Assembly (NCBI RefSeq): GCF_026241255.1
Contig: NZ_JAPHNC010000006.1
Coordinates: 1-64,000, forward strand
Source: Helicobacter sp. MIT 21-1697
GTDB taxonomy: Bacteria > Campylobacterota > Campylobacteria > Campylobacterales > Helicobacteraceae
Length of the DNA: 64,000 nt
Direction of reading: 5' to 3'
In this document: piece after piece, positions 19,945 through 28,993 of the stretch
Numbering within the stretch: position 1 is the stretch's first letter
How the letters are laid out: each line of letters begins with the position of its first letter
The notes under the pieces: model-generated
Databases searched by the model: none
Told to the model about the DNA's origin: nothing
Seen by the model: only the letters and a program-made list of their open reading frames with translations
Position numbers and translations under genes: made by a program

Positions 19945-21525
19945 ATGATAATGAAACAATCTAAAACAACAAAAATTTATAAAAGAATGGGCTTAAAATA
20001 TGCTTTTGCATATCAAGTTAAGAAAAAAACAAGCAAAATTAAAAGAAGTAAATTTTATCTCACTACAAGAATGTTTATCTTAATTATAAAATCAGGTTAT
20101 GCCCCATTATTTTATTTTTATTTGAGAAAATACCATATTTTGATTGAGAATGAAGCTAGCTTAGATTTGATTACTAAGGAATACAACAATATCAAACTCT
20201 GGCTTGATTCTGATACATTTAAAGAAAAATATGCCAATCACCCCTATCCACCTTTGCTTAATCCCCAAGAGTTGGATTATACGAAAATTACTGCTAAAGT
20301 TGCGTGGGATTTGAATTTGCCTTTACCACCTTATTATCTGTTTGTGTTTTTTGGTAGCCACGCTTCGGGTAATAGGGGATTGGAGAGTTTTTTGAGGAGA
20401 TGTGGGGGATTAAATTATTGTGTGCAATCATCTCCGTGTAATGGCAAATCTTGGGCAAAAGAATCTTATTTTTGTTTCTTTAAGCAAATTATGAGGAATT
20501 ATGATTATATTTCGCCCCCCCCCCCATTATATTTTGGCTATTTGTCTATCCGAGAATATATGCTTAATGATAAATATAAAGACAAGCTTTATGCCCTTAT
20601 CCCCAAAGGAAAAACACTTTGTTTGGTTCGAGATCCAATAGGTATGCTTAAGAGCTATACTTCGTATCATTGTAGGCATAGTTTTACACAAGTATTTGAG
20701 CTTGTTCTTAGTCCTAGTGAGATTTTTGAGCAACTCATACAATATCCAGATTGGTATTATAATGAAAAATGCGCTACTTGGGATTGGCAATACAGCAAGT
20801 ATCCTACACTGCGAACAAGTGCATTTCGGTTAAGTTTATTGGATATGACTTTCCACGACACAGATTTAAGAAAAGCTTTGATTAATATAGCAGATGAAGA
20901 TATACTATGTATTGATATGTCTGACATTGTAGGTGAGAAAGCTTTTGAGACAATGAATACTTTGGCAAAAGAATTTCATTTCCCTGCTCCAAAGCCTAGT
21001 GATAAAGAGAAGTTTGAAGTCAAGGCAGGTTTATATGAGGGAGTGTTGCCCATAAAGTTTGCTTACAAGAATATATATATTTACCTCTTGGATAATGCCT
21101 ATTGTTCGGATAGTAGATTCTACATAGAATTAGGGCAATTTGTTGAGCACAAAAATGCTTTTGAGCATTATCAAGACATCACACAATTTCTCTTTCAACA
21201 AGAATGTTTTTATGAACGTATTATTGTGTGTATTGAGAAAAAAGACTTTGAGATTCTAAAACAAGATACAAAAACTTGTGAGCAAATCAAAACCTATCTC
21301 CTTACATTTATACCACGTTTAGAGGAGCAAAGGAAAATTGAAGAGGCAAAGAGATTTGGCGAAAAAGACATTTTAGAATATCTTAAATTGCATAAAGATT
21401 TATGTCTTAAAGCAAAAGAAGTATTTGATTCTCATCTCACATTTCTTAAATCTGTGCGCCCAGATATTATAGAATCTTGGAAGTATTATCAGGAGTTTTT
21501 ACGAATTTGTGAGGAAATATCTTAG
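19945..21525 (+). CDS. DUF2972/sulfotransferase-like transferase, phase-variable, ON (copy 1)
   Basis: The 526-residue protein resembles the Campylobacter/Helicobacter DUF2972 family (ANHPYPPLLNP, FFGSHASGNRG). FFGSHASGNRG (about residues 134-145) looks like a sulfotransferase 5'-phosphosulfate loop, and CLVRDPIGMLKSYTSY (about 225-240) like the 3'-phosphate-binding motif with Arg and Ser. That suggests use of a nucleotide donor with a 3'-phosphate. A run of eleven C (20515-20525) is in frame here. The gene sits beside MeOPN-type methyltransferases, and C. jejuni MeOPN transferases are also C/G-tract controlled, so a phosphoramidate transferase role is likely but inferred. ATG 19951 is an alternative start. 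It shares near-identical blocks with the copy at 23338-24916. Confidence 0.75.
   Translation: MIMKQSKTTKIYKRMGLKYAFAYQVKKKTSKIKRSKFYLTTRMFILIIKSGYAPLFYFYLRKYHILIENEASLDLITKEYNNIKLWLDSDTFKEKYANHPYPPLLNPQELDYTKITAKVAWDLNLPLPPYYLFVFFGSHASGNRGLESFLRRCGGLNYCVQSSPCNGKSWAKESYFCFFKQIMRNYDYISPPPPLYFGYLSIREYMLNDKYKDKLYALIPKGKTLCLVRDPIGMLKSYTSYHCRHSFTQVFELVLSPSEIFEQLIQYPDWYYNEKCATWDWQYSKYPTLRTSAFRLSLLDMTFHDTDLRKALINIADEDILCIDMSDIVGEKAFETMNTLAKEFHFPAPKPSDKEKFEVKAGLYEGVLPIKFAYKNIYIYLLDNAYCSDSRFYIELGQFVEHKNAFEHYQDITQFLFQQECFYERIIVCIEKKDFEILKQDTKTCEQIKTYLLTFIPRLEEQRKIEEAKRFGEKDILEYLKLHKDLCLKAKEVFDSHLTFLKSVRPDIIESWKYYQEFLRICEEIS
20515..20525. repeat. Poly-C tract (C11), in frame
   Basis: Eleven C encode four prolines (ISPPPPLYFG) and keep the reading frame open. 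Loss or gain of one C would truncate the protein near residue 195. Confidence 0.85.
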
Positions 21526-21602
21526 GCAAGTTAAGGTTATTAATGTTTTGCTATACTTTGATTTAATCGTTAATTAAAAAAAAATTCAAGGAGACTCAAA
21601 TA

Positions 21603-22451
21603 ATGAAACAAGGTGATTTTACACAAGTGGCGAAAGCCTATCATAATCGTCCGGCATATAGCCCGATGTTGCTAGAGAAGCTCGTTGCTTGTATTAATGA
21701 TGAGCAAAAGAATCTTAAAGATTTGCAAATCGTAGAAGTGGGTGCGGGGACAGGGAAACTAACCAAAATGCTAAGCGAGTTTGGAATGCAAGTCTTAGCC
21801 GTAGAGCCAAATGACGCAATGAGAGAGGAGGGCATCGCCTATACAAAAGACACAAATATCAAGTGGCAAAAAGGAAGTGGAGAGGAAACCGGTGTGCAAA
21901 GTGGAATCGCAGATTGGGTGATTATGGCAAGTAGCTTCCATTGGACTGACCCTAAGAAATCTTTGCCCGAGTTTGCGAGAATCTTAAAAAATTCTGCGGC
22001 TCAAAATGGCTCTTACAATACTTTTGCTCACAATACTTCTGCGGGGGGGGGGGGGTATTTCACTGCTATATGGAATCCTAGAAATATCCTAGAGGGTTCT
22101 GTATTCTATGAAATTGAACAAGAGATTAAGAATATTGTTCCAGAGCTTGCTAGAGTGAGTAGCGGGACACAAAATGTCAAAAAATGGGAAGAAATCCTCG
22201 TCTCCACAGGGGATTTCACAGATTGCTTTTTTATGGAGTGCGATTATATAGAGATAATGGACAAGGCGCGTTATCTAGGAGCGTGGCACTCGGTAAATGA
22301 TATACAAGCCCAAGCAGGGGAACAAAGATGGAAAAAGATTTTGGAAATGATAGAATCCAAAATCTTAGGATTGCAAACTTTAGAGATTCCTTACAAGATT
22401 CGCGCTTGGACGGCTAGAAAGTCCAATGCGAAAGGAGGTTCTAAGGCATAG
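21603..22451 (+). CDS. SAM-dependent methyltransferase, MeOPN type (Cj1420-like), phase-variable, ON
   Basis: This is a class I Rossmann methyltransferase of 282 residues. Motif I is VEVGAGTGKLTKML, the acidic end of beta 2 is VLAVEPNDAMREEG, and the motif IV region is WVIMASSFHWTDP. Thirteen G (22043-22055) encode a glycine run in the middle and keep the frame open. Size, pairing with a paralogue at 22499 and the tract match C. jejuni Cj1420/Cj1419, which belong to the MeOPN locus and are thought to methylate the phosphoramidate or its precursor. AAGGAG precedes the ATG. The substrate is inferred from context. Confidence 0.8.
   Translation: MKQGDFTQVAKAYHNRPAYSPMLLEKLVACINDEQKNLKDLQIVEVGAGTGKLTKMLSEFGMQVLAVEPNDAMREEGIAYTKDTNIKWQKGSGEETGVQSGIADWVIMASSFHWTDPKKSLPEFARILKNSAAQNGSYNTFAHNTSAGGGGYFTAIWNPRNILEGSVFYEIEQEIKNIVPELARVSSGTQNVKKWEEILVSTGDFTDCFFMECDYIEIMDKARYLGAWHSVNDIQAQAGEQRWKKILEMIESKILGLQTLEIPYKIRAWTARKSNAKGGSKA
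22043..22055. repeat. Poly-G tract (G13), in frame
   Basis: Thirteen G inside the first methyltransferase gene (SAGGGGYFTAIW). A one-base change would abolish the last third of the protein. Confidence 0.85.
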
Positions 22452-22498
22452 TTCTCTTTCTTTTCTCTTGCATTGGGCAACGTACAAAGGAAACAACA

Positions 22499-23293
22499 AT
22501 GCAAGAGAACAAGACAGGACAGAATAGGATAGTAGAACAAGTTTGGGACTATACAAAGCACGCGAAATTTTATGAGTTTCGCCCAAATTACGCACCTAAG
22601 AGCATTGATATGCTGATTACTTTAGCGCGTGGGGAAAAGACAGGTAGTCTAAAAGTAGCCGACATTGGTGCTGGGACAGGGAACTTAAGCATAATGCTGC
22701 TAGAGCGAGGGTGCGAAGTAGTTAGCGTAGAGCCAAATGACGCAATGCGTGAGATTGGCATTGAGCGAACCAAAGGGCAAAAGATAGAGTGGGTGAGAGC
22801 CACCGGTGTGGATTCCACATTGCAAAGCGGGAGTTTTGATTGGGTAACTTTTGGCAGTAGCTTTAATGTAATGGACAGGACAGAGGCGTTAAAAGAGGCA
22901 CACAGATTGCTTAAGAGCAAGGGATACTTTTCGTGTATGTGGAATCACAGGGATTTAAACGACCCCATTCAGCAAAAGGCAGAAAATGCGATTGTATCTA
23001 TCGTGCCAAATTATACAAGAGGTGTGAGACGCGAAGACCAACGCCCTGTGATTGAAGCACATCAAGATTTGTTTGATAATATTATTTACATTGAAGAGGA
23101 TTTTTATTTTCATCAAAGCTTGGAAAATTATATTTTAGCGTGGAGAAGCGTGAAAAATCCTTATTGGGATTTGGAGACGAGTGAGGGGCAAGAGATTTTT
23201 GATAAAATCACTGCAAAAATGCGCCAAAGCTTACCTAAAGAGTTTGACATCAAATACACTACACGTTGTTGGAGTGCGAGAAAGGTGGGGTAA
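22499..23293 (+). CDS. SAM-dependent methyltransferase, MeOPN type (Cj1419-like)
   Basis: This 264-residue paralogue of the preceding gene has motif I VADIGAGTGNLSIML, VVSVEPNDAMREIG and the same overall order, but has no homopolymer tract (WNHRDLNDP follows without a glycine run). An AAGGAAA site precedes the ATG. In C. jejuni two neighbouring methyltransferases serve MeOPN formation; the division of labour here cannot be read from sequence. It is 48 bp downstream of its paralogue and 45 bp upstream of the second DUF2972 gene. Confidence 0.8.
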   Translation: MQENKTGQNRIVEQVWDYTKHAKFYEFRPNYAPKSIDMLITLARGEKTGSLKVADIGAGTGNLSIMLLERGCEVVSVEPNDAMREIGIERTKGQKIEWVRATGVDSTLQSGSFDWVTFGSSFNVMDRTEALKEAHRLLKSKGYFSCMWNHRDLNDPIQQKAENAIVSIVPNYTRGVRREDQRPVIEAHQDLFDNIIYIEEDFYFHQSLENYILAWRSVKNPYWDLETSEGQEIFDKITAKMRQSLPKEFDIKYTTRCWSARKVG

Positions 23294-23337
23294 ATCCAAT
23301 CTAATAGGGCGAGTTGAGTTAAATAAGGAGTGGAAGA

Positions 23338-24916
23338 ATGAGCAAAACAATGCAGATTTTAAAACAAAGGGGCTTGAAAAATGCCCTTGAATATGTCGTA
23401 GATAAAAAGGCGCATAAAGGTGGAATCTATGCTTTGCTTCAGCGGCTTATGATGGCTCAAATCCTGCGTAGGTTAGATGTTGCTCGTTCCAAAGAGATGA
23501 TTTTGTTTTGCAAAAAACACCATATTTATAATGCCAGCAATGCTTTTTTAGAGTATTTTATCAAGGAATACAACAATATCAAACTCTGGCTTACTTCTGA
23601 CACATTTAAAGAAAAGTATGCCAATCACCCCTATCCACCTTTGCTTAATCCTAGCACTTTAGATTATGAGCGCATTTCACCTCAAATCGCTTGGGAGTTA
23701 AATATCCCTTTGCCCAAACGCTATTCTTTTATCTATTTTGGTAGCCACGCTTCAGGCAATAGGGGATTAAATCATTTTATCTTAAATTGTGGAGGAATGG
23801 ATTACATTCGCTATCCCTCTTCTTCAAAAATAATCTACGAAAAATATTGGGAGCAGATTCTCTCTTATGATTATATTTCGCCCCCCCCCCCCATTATATT
23901 TTGGCTATTTGTCTATCCGAGAATATATGCAAGATAAAGATAGCGGTAAGTTGTATGCGTTAATCCCTCAAACCAAAGCTTTAAATCTTGTTAGAGACCC
24001 CATAAGCGTTTTAAAAAGCGGAATAAACTTTAGGAGAAAGCGACTGCAAGTTGCGCAAGAGGAGAATCTAAGCCTCACACTAGAGCCAGATTTCATTTGT
24101 GAAAACCTTATAGGCTACAATGGATTTGATACGCAAAAGAATGAATCTACTTTTGGCAAAGGAGATGAGCCTTGTTTTGAGACGATTAGGGGTTCTTTGA
24201 AATACAACTTCACAGATTTCCACGACACAGATTTAAGAAAAGCTTTGATTAATATAGCAGATGAAGATATACTATGTATTGATATGTCTGACATTGTAGG
24301 TGAAAAAGCCTTTGAGACAATGAATACTTTGGCAAAAGAATTTCATTTCCCTGCTCCAAAGCCTAGTGATAAAGAGAAGTTTGAAGTCAATGTGTCTTAT
24401 TATGAGGGGTTATTACCTCTTGTTTTTAGAATCCAAACAGAGCAAGAAAGCATTGCGCTTCATTTAATAGATAAGATTTTTGCATTTGATGAGAGGATTT
24501 ATGTCAAAGTCCCTGTAGATGAAGTGGATATTTGGCAGCACAAAAAGGCTTTGGATAATTTTTTAGACATCACACAATTTCTCTTTCAACAAGAATGTTT
24601 TTATGAACGTATTATTGTGTGTATTGAGAAAAAAGACTTTGAGATTCTAAAACAAGATACAAAAACTTGTGAGCAAATCAAAACCTATCTCCTTACATTT
24701 ATACCACGTTTAGAGGAGCAAAGGAAAATTGAGGAATCTAAAAAGATAAGTGAAGAGCAGATTTTGCAATATTTAGGCACTCATAAAGAACTCGCATTTG
24801 AAGCCAAAGTAGTGTTTGCAAGACATTTAGAGTTTTTATCCTCTGTGCGCCCAGATATTATAGAATCTTGGAAGTATTATCAGGAGTTTTTGCAAATTTG
24901 TGAGGAGATGCGTTAA
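23338..24916 (+). CDS. DUF2972/sulfotransferase-like transferase, phase-variable, OFF (copy 2)
   Basis: Two overlapping frames (23338-23937 and 23867-24916) meet at twelve C (23881-23892). Eleven C would join them into about 525 residues, equal to copy 1. The same IYFGSHASGNRG loop and LVRDPISVLKSG 3'-phosphate-type motif occur. The N-terminal and central parts diverge from copy 1, whereas DNA blocks near 24216-24387, 24566-24735 and 24842-24893 are nearly identical to 20850-21021, 21175-21344 and 21450-21501. The function is inferred as for copy 1, possibly with a different acceptor. As read, translation stops after 199 codons. Confidence 0.75.
23881..23892. repeat. Poly-C tract (C12), out of frame
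   Basis: Twelve C with the same flanks as the C11 tract of copy 1. C11 or C14 would restore the frame. Confidence 0.85.
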
Positions 24917-25045
24917 TGCCCTTTTAGGTGCATTTCTAGTTTCTCTTGCAAGTCTTTTACATTATGAATTGTCTTGCCCTCTCCATTTTCAAAGCATTCT
25001 ATCTGCCACTTATTTTCTTTTAAAATAGGCAGATAAAAGCAATGC
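24913..25045 (-). pseudogene. 3' fragment of an unidentified gene
   Basis: On the minus strand an open stretch reads CFYLPILKENKWQIECFENG and then GKTIHNVKDLQEKLEMHLKG before a stop, but an in-frame stop lies just upstream (about 25050) and there is no start. It looks like the C-terminal end of a protein whose front was lost where the restriction-modification module begins. It overlaps the last bases of the convergent DUF2972 gene. The family is not recognised. Confidence 0.5.
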
Positions 25046-25108
25046 TTTTAGAATATTAGTAAAATTTCTTGACGAATAACCATTTATAATTTTATTGATA
25101 AAAAAGCA

Positions 25109-26863
25109 TTATGCTTTATAAATTAAATCTAAATTAATACTTCCTTGTAATTTATTTTCTGTATTAACTAAAGGCTTAAAAATTTCTAATAAATCTATAT
25201 TGATAACTGCTATATTCCATAAAATATTTGTTTGAAAATTCTTAGAGATTAAATCAAAACCAAAAATATAATCTACTTCCAATAAAGGAGCGAATAAATT
25301 GTTTTGATATTTAGAGCCAAGCCCTAAGTAAAGATTATTTTCATTAATATTCTGCGTAAAGTGTAGTTTTTCAAGCAATTTTTGTAAGGAATCTCTGTGA
25401 TTGTTTTTGAGATTGAGTAATTTTCGTTCATCTTCTTTTAAGTCATTGTGTTTTTCTTTATTTTCGTGGAGTAAAACGAAATATTTTTGAGAATGTTTAT
25501 AGGCAATAATATCAAGATAAATTCTTTTTGTTTGCCTACCACTTCCTATAATAATTGCCCTATCACCTTGTGCGCCGGGATAACTTAACGCTAAGATTTC
25601 GCAACCCATTTGCCTAAACAATAAAACACTAGCGTAAGTAATAATATCTTCTTTAGCATTCTGAAAGGATAAATAGGAAAGATTTAAAGGTATTTCATTA
25701 TGAGAATGCAAACTTTTCAAATACTCTTTAACAATATTAAAATCCCAAGAAATTTCACATAAGATATTTTGATGATAATCGCATAGCTGTAATTTTGTTG
25801 AATTAAGAAAAATAGATTTATAAGTAATGCTTGTATAATTTTGCAAAAATTCTCTAAGTTTTTCATTTGAAATATGATAGTGAATGGAATCTCTTTTTTC
25901 AAATTGTAAATGAATACCTGTCGCTACTTTAAATATTTCTAGTGCATTTTTTGCATTTGGTATTTTATTGATTTTTTCTATAAATGGCTCTAGTCTTGCT
26001 TTTATATTTTTTGATAATCCATCAAAAAGCCCTTGATAACTTTCTTTTCCAATTAACTTTTCTCGCATAATAATAAATTTTGTCGTGATATTTTCTAGCC
26101 CAAAAAGCATACTAACAAAAAACAAAATTCCTCTATCTGGGTCCATTGCGTGTCCAAAGCGATTGATTTTGACAATAAGTTCATTTTTGCTTTTTTGAAA
26201 TCTTGTGGAATTGACAAAATTATTTTTTAAATTCTTCAGTGTTACTTCATTGGAATATTTTGTGATTTCCTCTTCTAAAAGTGAAGCATAAACTTCTGTA
26301 AAGCTCACGCACTCCACAATTTTGCAGCAAAGATTTTTTAAGATATATGCAATTTCATCGCTACAAGCAATGCAAGACAACCTTGTAGAATGTGTCAATA
26401 AAAGAGAATTTTCGCTTTTCCAATCAACGAAATATACAAGAGATTTATGTTTTAAGGCTAAATTTATTTCTTGTTCAAGCGTGATTTTATCGCCTCCTCC
26501 GTGTTTGGCTAAAGAGTTTTTCAGAGTGGGACTAATCTTTAAGACAGGCACTTGAAAAATACTTGCCCAAAAATATACATCACTTCTTTGCATTTTATGG
26601 TCATCAGTAGGCACTGCTGTGGAATACTCTATAAGCAAAATAGGAATCTCATAAGAATTTGAAAGGATAGTAATTACAATATCAAAATCTTTGAGTTTGG
26701 CAATTTTTTGTAAATTAGAATCTGTTTTTAAAATTGTCCCTCTTGCTTTGGTCGGGTAAATATTTTTGATAATAAAATGTTTATTTATGTTTAAAAAATA
26801 ATCTTTGAAGTCTAAGCCTTGTTCTAAGCACTCTGCATAAATTCTTATCTCATCAATTTGCAT
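25109..26863 (-). CDS. Candidate type II restriction endonuclease of the two-methyltransferase module
   Basis: The 584-residue protein has no signal peptide. Near the N-terminus DFDIVITILSNSYEIPILLIEYSTAV has the spacing of an acidic residue, a beta strand and a second acidic residue (Asp61, Glu79), as in PD-(D/E)xK-like nucleases, followed by a polar TDDHKMQRSD. A second such strand pair occurs later (IYLDIIAYKHSQKYFVLLHE). It starts at ATG 26863 with GAGGA upstream; an in-frame TTG at 26878 is less likely. It overlaps the 3' end of a DNA methyltransferase gene, so the three genes form one unit. The nuclease assignment rests on context and a weak motif. The DNA is AT-rich compared with the flanks. 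Confidence 0.55.
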   Translation of the reverse strand: MQIDEIRIYAECLEQGLDFKDYFLNINKHFIIKNIYPTKARGTILKTDSNLQKIAKLKDFDIVITILSNSYEIPILLIEYSTAVPTDDHKMQRSDVYFWASIFQVPVLKISPTLKNSLAKHGGGDKITLEQEINLALKHKSLVYFVDWKSENSLLLTHSTRLSCIACSDEIAYILKNLCCKIVECVSFTEVYASLLEEEITKYSNEVTLKNLKNNFVNSTRFQKSKNELIVKINRFGHAMDPDRGILFFVSMLFGLENITTKFIIMREKLIGKESYQGLFDGLSKNIKARLEPFIEKINKIPNAKNALEIFKVATGIHLQFEKRDSIHYHISNEKLREFLQNYTSITYKSIFLNSTKLQLCDYHQNILCEISWDFNIVKEYLKSLHSHNEIPLNLSYLSFQNAKEDIITYASVLLFRQMGCEILALSYPGAQGDRAIIIGSGRQTKRIYLDIIAYKHSQKYFVLLHENKEKHNDLKEDERKLLNLKNNHRDSLQKLLEKLHFTQNINENNLYLGLGSKYQNNLFAPLLEVDYIFGFDLISKNFQTNILWNIAVINIDLLEIFKPLVNTENKLQGSINLDLIYKA

Positions 26864-27968
26864 TGCTATTCCTCGCAAAAACTAGAATATGCTCTTTTTT
26901 ATTTTTTGTGCGGTAACTTTGTGCAAAAGAACGACTTGTTTTATCAAGCTCACTAAAAGAATAATCTAGTAAATCCCAATGTAATTTTGTAGCAATTTCT
27001 AAAATCTCGTCTTTAGCATTGTAAATGTTTCCTGCGATTTTTCCATCGCCCATTACGATTCCTATCATACCATTTTGTTTTAAAACTTTATTGCATTGTG
27101 TGAAAATCTCCATTAAATCATTGTTGAATTTTTCTTTAGGCAGTTTAAGGCTTGAATATTCTCTTCTTGAACCTATTTCATTACTCATACTAAATTTGAC
27201 ATCATAATCCAACCATAGCATTCTATGTTTGTGGTAGAGATAATAATCATAAGTGTTTGGATAGGGAGGAGAAGTAAAGATTAAAGAGATAGAATTTTTG
27301 TTGATTTTTTGTGTAAGTTGCTTCGCATTATGTAAAAATACTTGAGATTGTTTGAAATCTTGGCTATAAATATTTTGATAAATTTCCAACGCATTTTTAA
27401 GCTTTTCATTAAATTTTGCAAAAATATATTTTTCATCAATATAGGGTTTTTCTATACTTGCATATCGTGTGTCGGAATCTTGATTTGAAGCTATGTTGAT
27501 AATACTAGAAAAAATAAGTTGTAAGAAAGTCATATATTTTTCATTATTTTGTGCATAGTTGTAGATTTGCTCCTTTATGCTTGAGAGGGCTTTAATGGAT
27601 TCTTGTTTAAACCAATGCGTGATATTGTCGTAAGAATGGAACTTTGTTGTTTGATAAAGGGGATTTATAATAAAATGTTGCAATTCCTGTATGTCTTTTT
27701 TATTTAAATTTAAAAGTTTAAATTGCGAAATTAATACAGCAATAAAATTAATATCAAGTCCTATACTTTGCCTCTTTAGGAGTCGTGAAGCTAAAAGCGT
27801 TGTGCCAGAGCCACAAAAAGGGTCTAAAACTACATCATTTTCTCTTGAATATTTTTTAATGTATTGTGCTGCTAAATCAATAGTAAATTTTGCTGGGTAA
27901 GGGTGTATTTTGTCAAGCTTTCTTGGATAGAGTAAATCATCAATACTATTTTGCAAAATTTGCGTCAT
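26853..27968 (-). CDS. DNA methyltransferase (amino-methylating), RM module
   Basis: The 371-residue protein has SAM motif I VVLDPFCGSGTTLLA (about residues 47-60) followed later by the catalytic motif IV IFTSPPYPNTYDYY. The order motif I then SPPY and the TSPPY form are typical of N4-cytosine or N6-adenine DNA methyltransferases. The opening HPYPAKFTIDLAAQYI is common in such enzymes. It ends inside the nuclease gene, and its start abuts the stop of the second methyltransferase (shared base 27968). Two methyltransferases often protect the two strands of an asymmetric site; the target sequence is unknown. Confidence 0.85.
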   Translation of the reverse strand: MTQILQNSIDDLLYPRKLDKIHPYPAKFTIDLAAQYIKKYSRENDVVLDPFCGSGTTLLASRLLKRQSIGLDINFIAVLISQFKLLNLNKKDIQELQHFIINPLYQTTKFHSYDNITHWFKQESIKALSSIKEQIYNYAQNNEKYMTFLQLIFSSIINIASNQDSDTRYASIEKPYIDEKYIFAKFNEKLKNALEIYQNIYSQDFKQSQVFLHNAKQLTQKINKNSISLIFTSPPYPNTYDYYLYHKHRMLWLDYDVKFSMSNEIGSRREYSSLKLPKEKFNNDLMEIFTQCNKVLKQNGMIGIVMGDGKIAGNIYNAKDEILEIATKLHWDLLDYSFSELDKTSRSFAQSYRTKNKKEHILVFARNSNAN

Positions 27969-28810
27969 TAAGATTTCCTTAAAACTACGATGAAAGAGTG
28001 GTTTTGATTGACATAAAATACACTAGGATAACCAAGCAAAACTAATCTTCGCCTTTCATTTTGGTCCCAAATAATTAAATCGTGGTATTTAAACCCAGCT
28101 TCTTCTCCAGCTCTTGCAATATGAGAATGTAAATCAACATAAGGAATTTTATTTTTTGTATCTCTATAATCTTTTACTACCCAAATATTATAGCCTTTTG
28201 GTTTTGTTTTAGCAAAAATCTTTAGCATAAGAGATTTAACTGCATTGATATAGGATTGAAAATCCATATTTCCAAAATCTTTTTCGTGGTTTGAGTAAAT
28301 CTTTGTCGTGGCATTATTATCCACAACAAAAGCAGATTTTTTATGTCTTTTTGTCCTATCATCAATGACTTTATGAATTAAATCTGCATAGGGTGGTGAG
28401 GTGAAAGTGAGGCTAATAGAATCGTCTTGTAAAGTTTCTATCAATTCTAAGCAATCACCTTGCAAAATTGTGCAATTTGTAAATTCATTAGAAAATAAAG
28501 AATACGATTCTTTTAAATCTTGTGAAGCCATAGAGTAAAACTCACTTGAAAGCTCAAAACCTATCATATTGCGCTTTAACTCTAAAGCACTTTTTGCAGT
28601 CGTGCCTATCCCCAAAAATGGGTCTAGCACATAGTCGTTTTTGCTTGAATATAAAGCAATAATTCTATCACTGAGTTTTTTGGGAAAAGTAGCTCCGTGC
28701 TTTAAGGCATTTTTGGAACGAGGAGAAGACACATCATTCCATACAGAACGAGAGTTTTTTGCCCATTCTTGTGTGCTTAAACCATTAAAGGAAATTTGCG
28801 TTTTATTCAA
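27968..28810 (-). CDS. Second DNA methyltransferase of the RM module
   Basis: The 280-residue enzyme has motif I YVLDPFLGIGTTAKSALELK and motif IV TFTSPPYADLI, again in the order I then IV. Like its neighbour it belongs to the N4-cytosine/N6-adenine class. The N-terminal SRSVWNDVSSPRSKNALKHG resembles other SPPY methyltransferases. As first gene of the minus-strand unit it would be made before the nuclease, which would protect the host DNA. The promoter probably lies in 28811-28860. Confidence 0.85.
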   Translation of the reverse strand: MNKTQISFNGLSTQEWAKNSRSVWNDVSSPRSKNALKHGATFPKKLSDRIIALYSSKNDYVLDPFLGIGTTAKSALELKRNMIGFELSSEFYSMASQDLKESYSLFSNEFTNCTILQGDCLELIETLQDDSISLTFTSPPYADLIHKVIDDRTKRHKKSAFVVDNNATTKIYSNHEKDFGNMDFQSYINAVKSLMLKIFAKTKPKGYNIWVVKDYRDTKNKIPYVDLHSHIARAGEEAGFKYHDLIIWDQNERRRLVLLGYPSVFYVNQNHSFIVVLRKS

Positions 28811-28957
28811 ATAAATATCCTTAAAATAATTTGCGGATATTCTAGCAAATGTTATCTAAATAAACTCCTAAAACAATGCAGCTTTATCTAGTGAAGTTTA
28901 AGGATTTCGCACAGATAAAGCAAGCACAAAATAAAGAATTTTCAAGCAAGTTTAAAC

Positions 28958-28963
28958 TATAAT
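28958..28963 (+). promoter_or_regulatory. -10 box upstream of the glutamine-kinase-like gene
   Basis: A perfect TATAAT 30 bp before ATG 28994. It would give the downstream half of the MeOPN-like cluster its own promoter, independent of the genes left of the RM module. Confidence 0.55.
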
Positions 28964-28993
28964 ACTGCCTTATTTGCAAAATTAAGGTTTATA

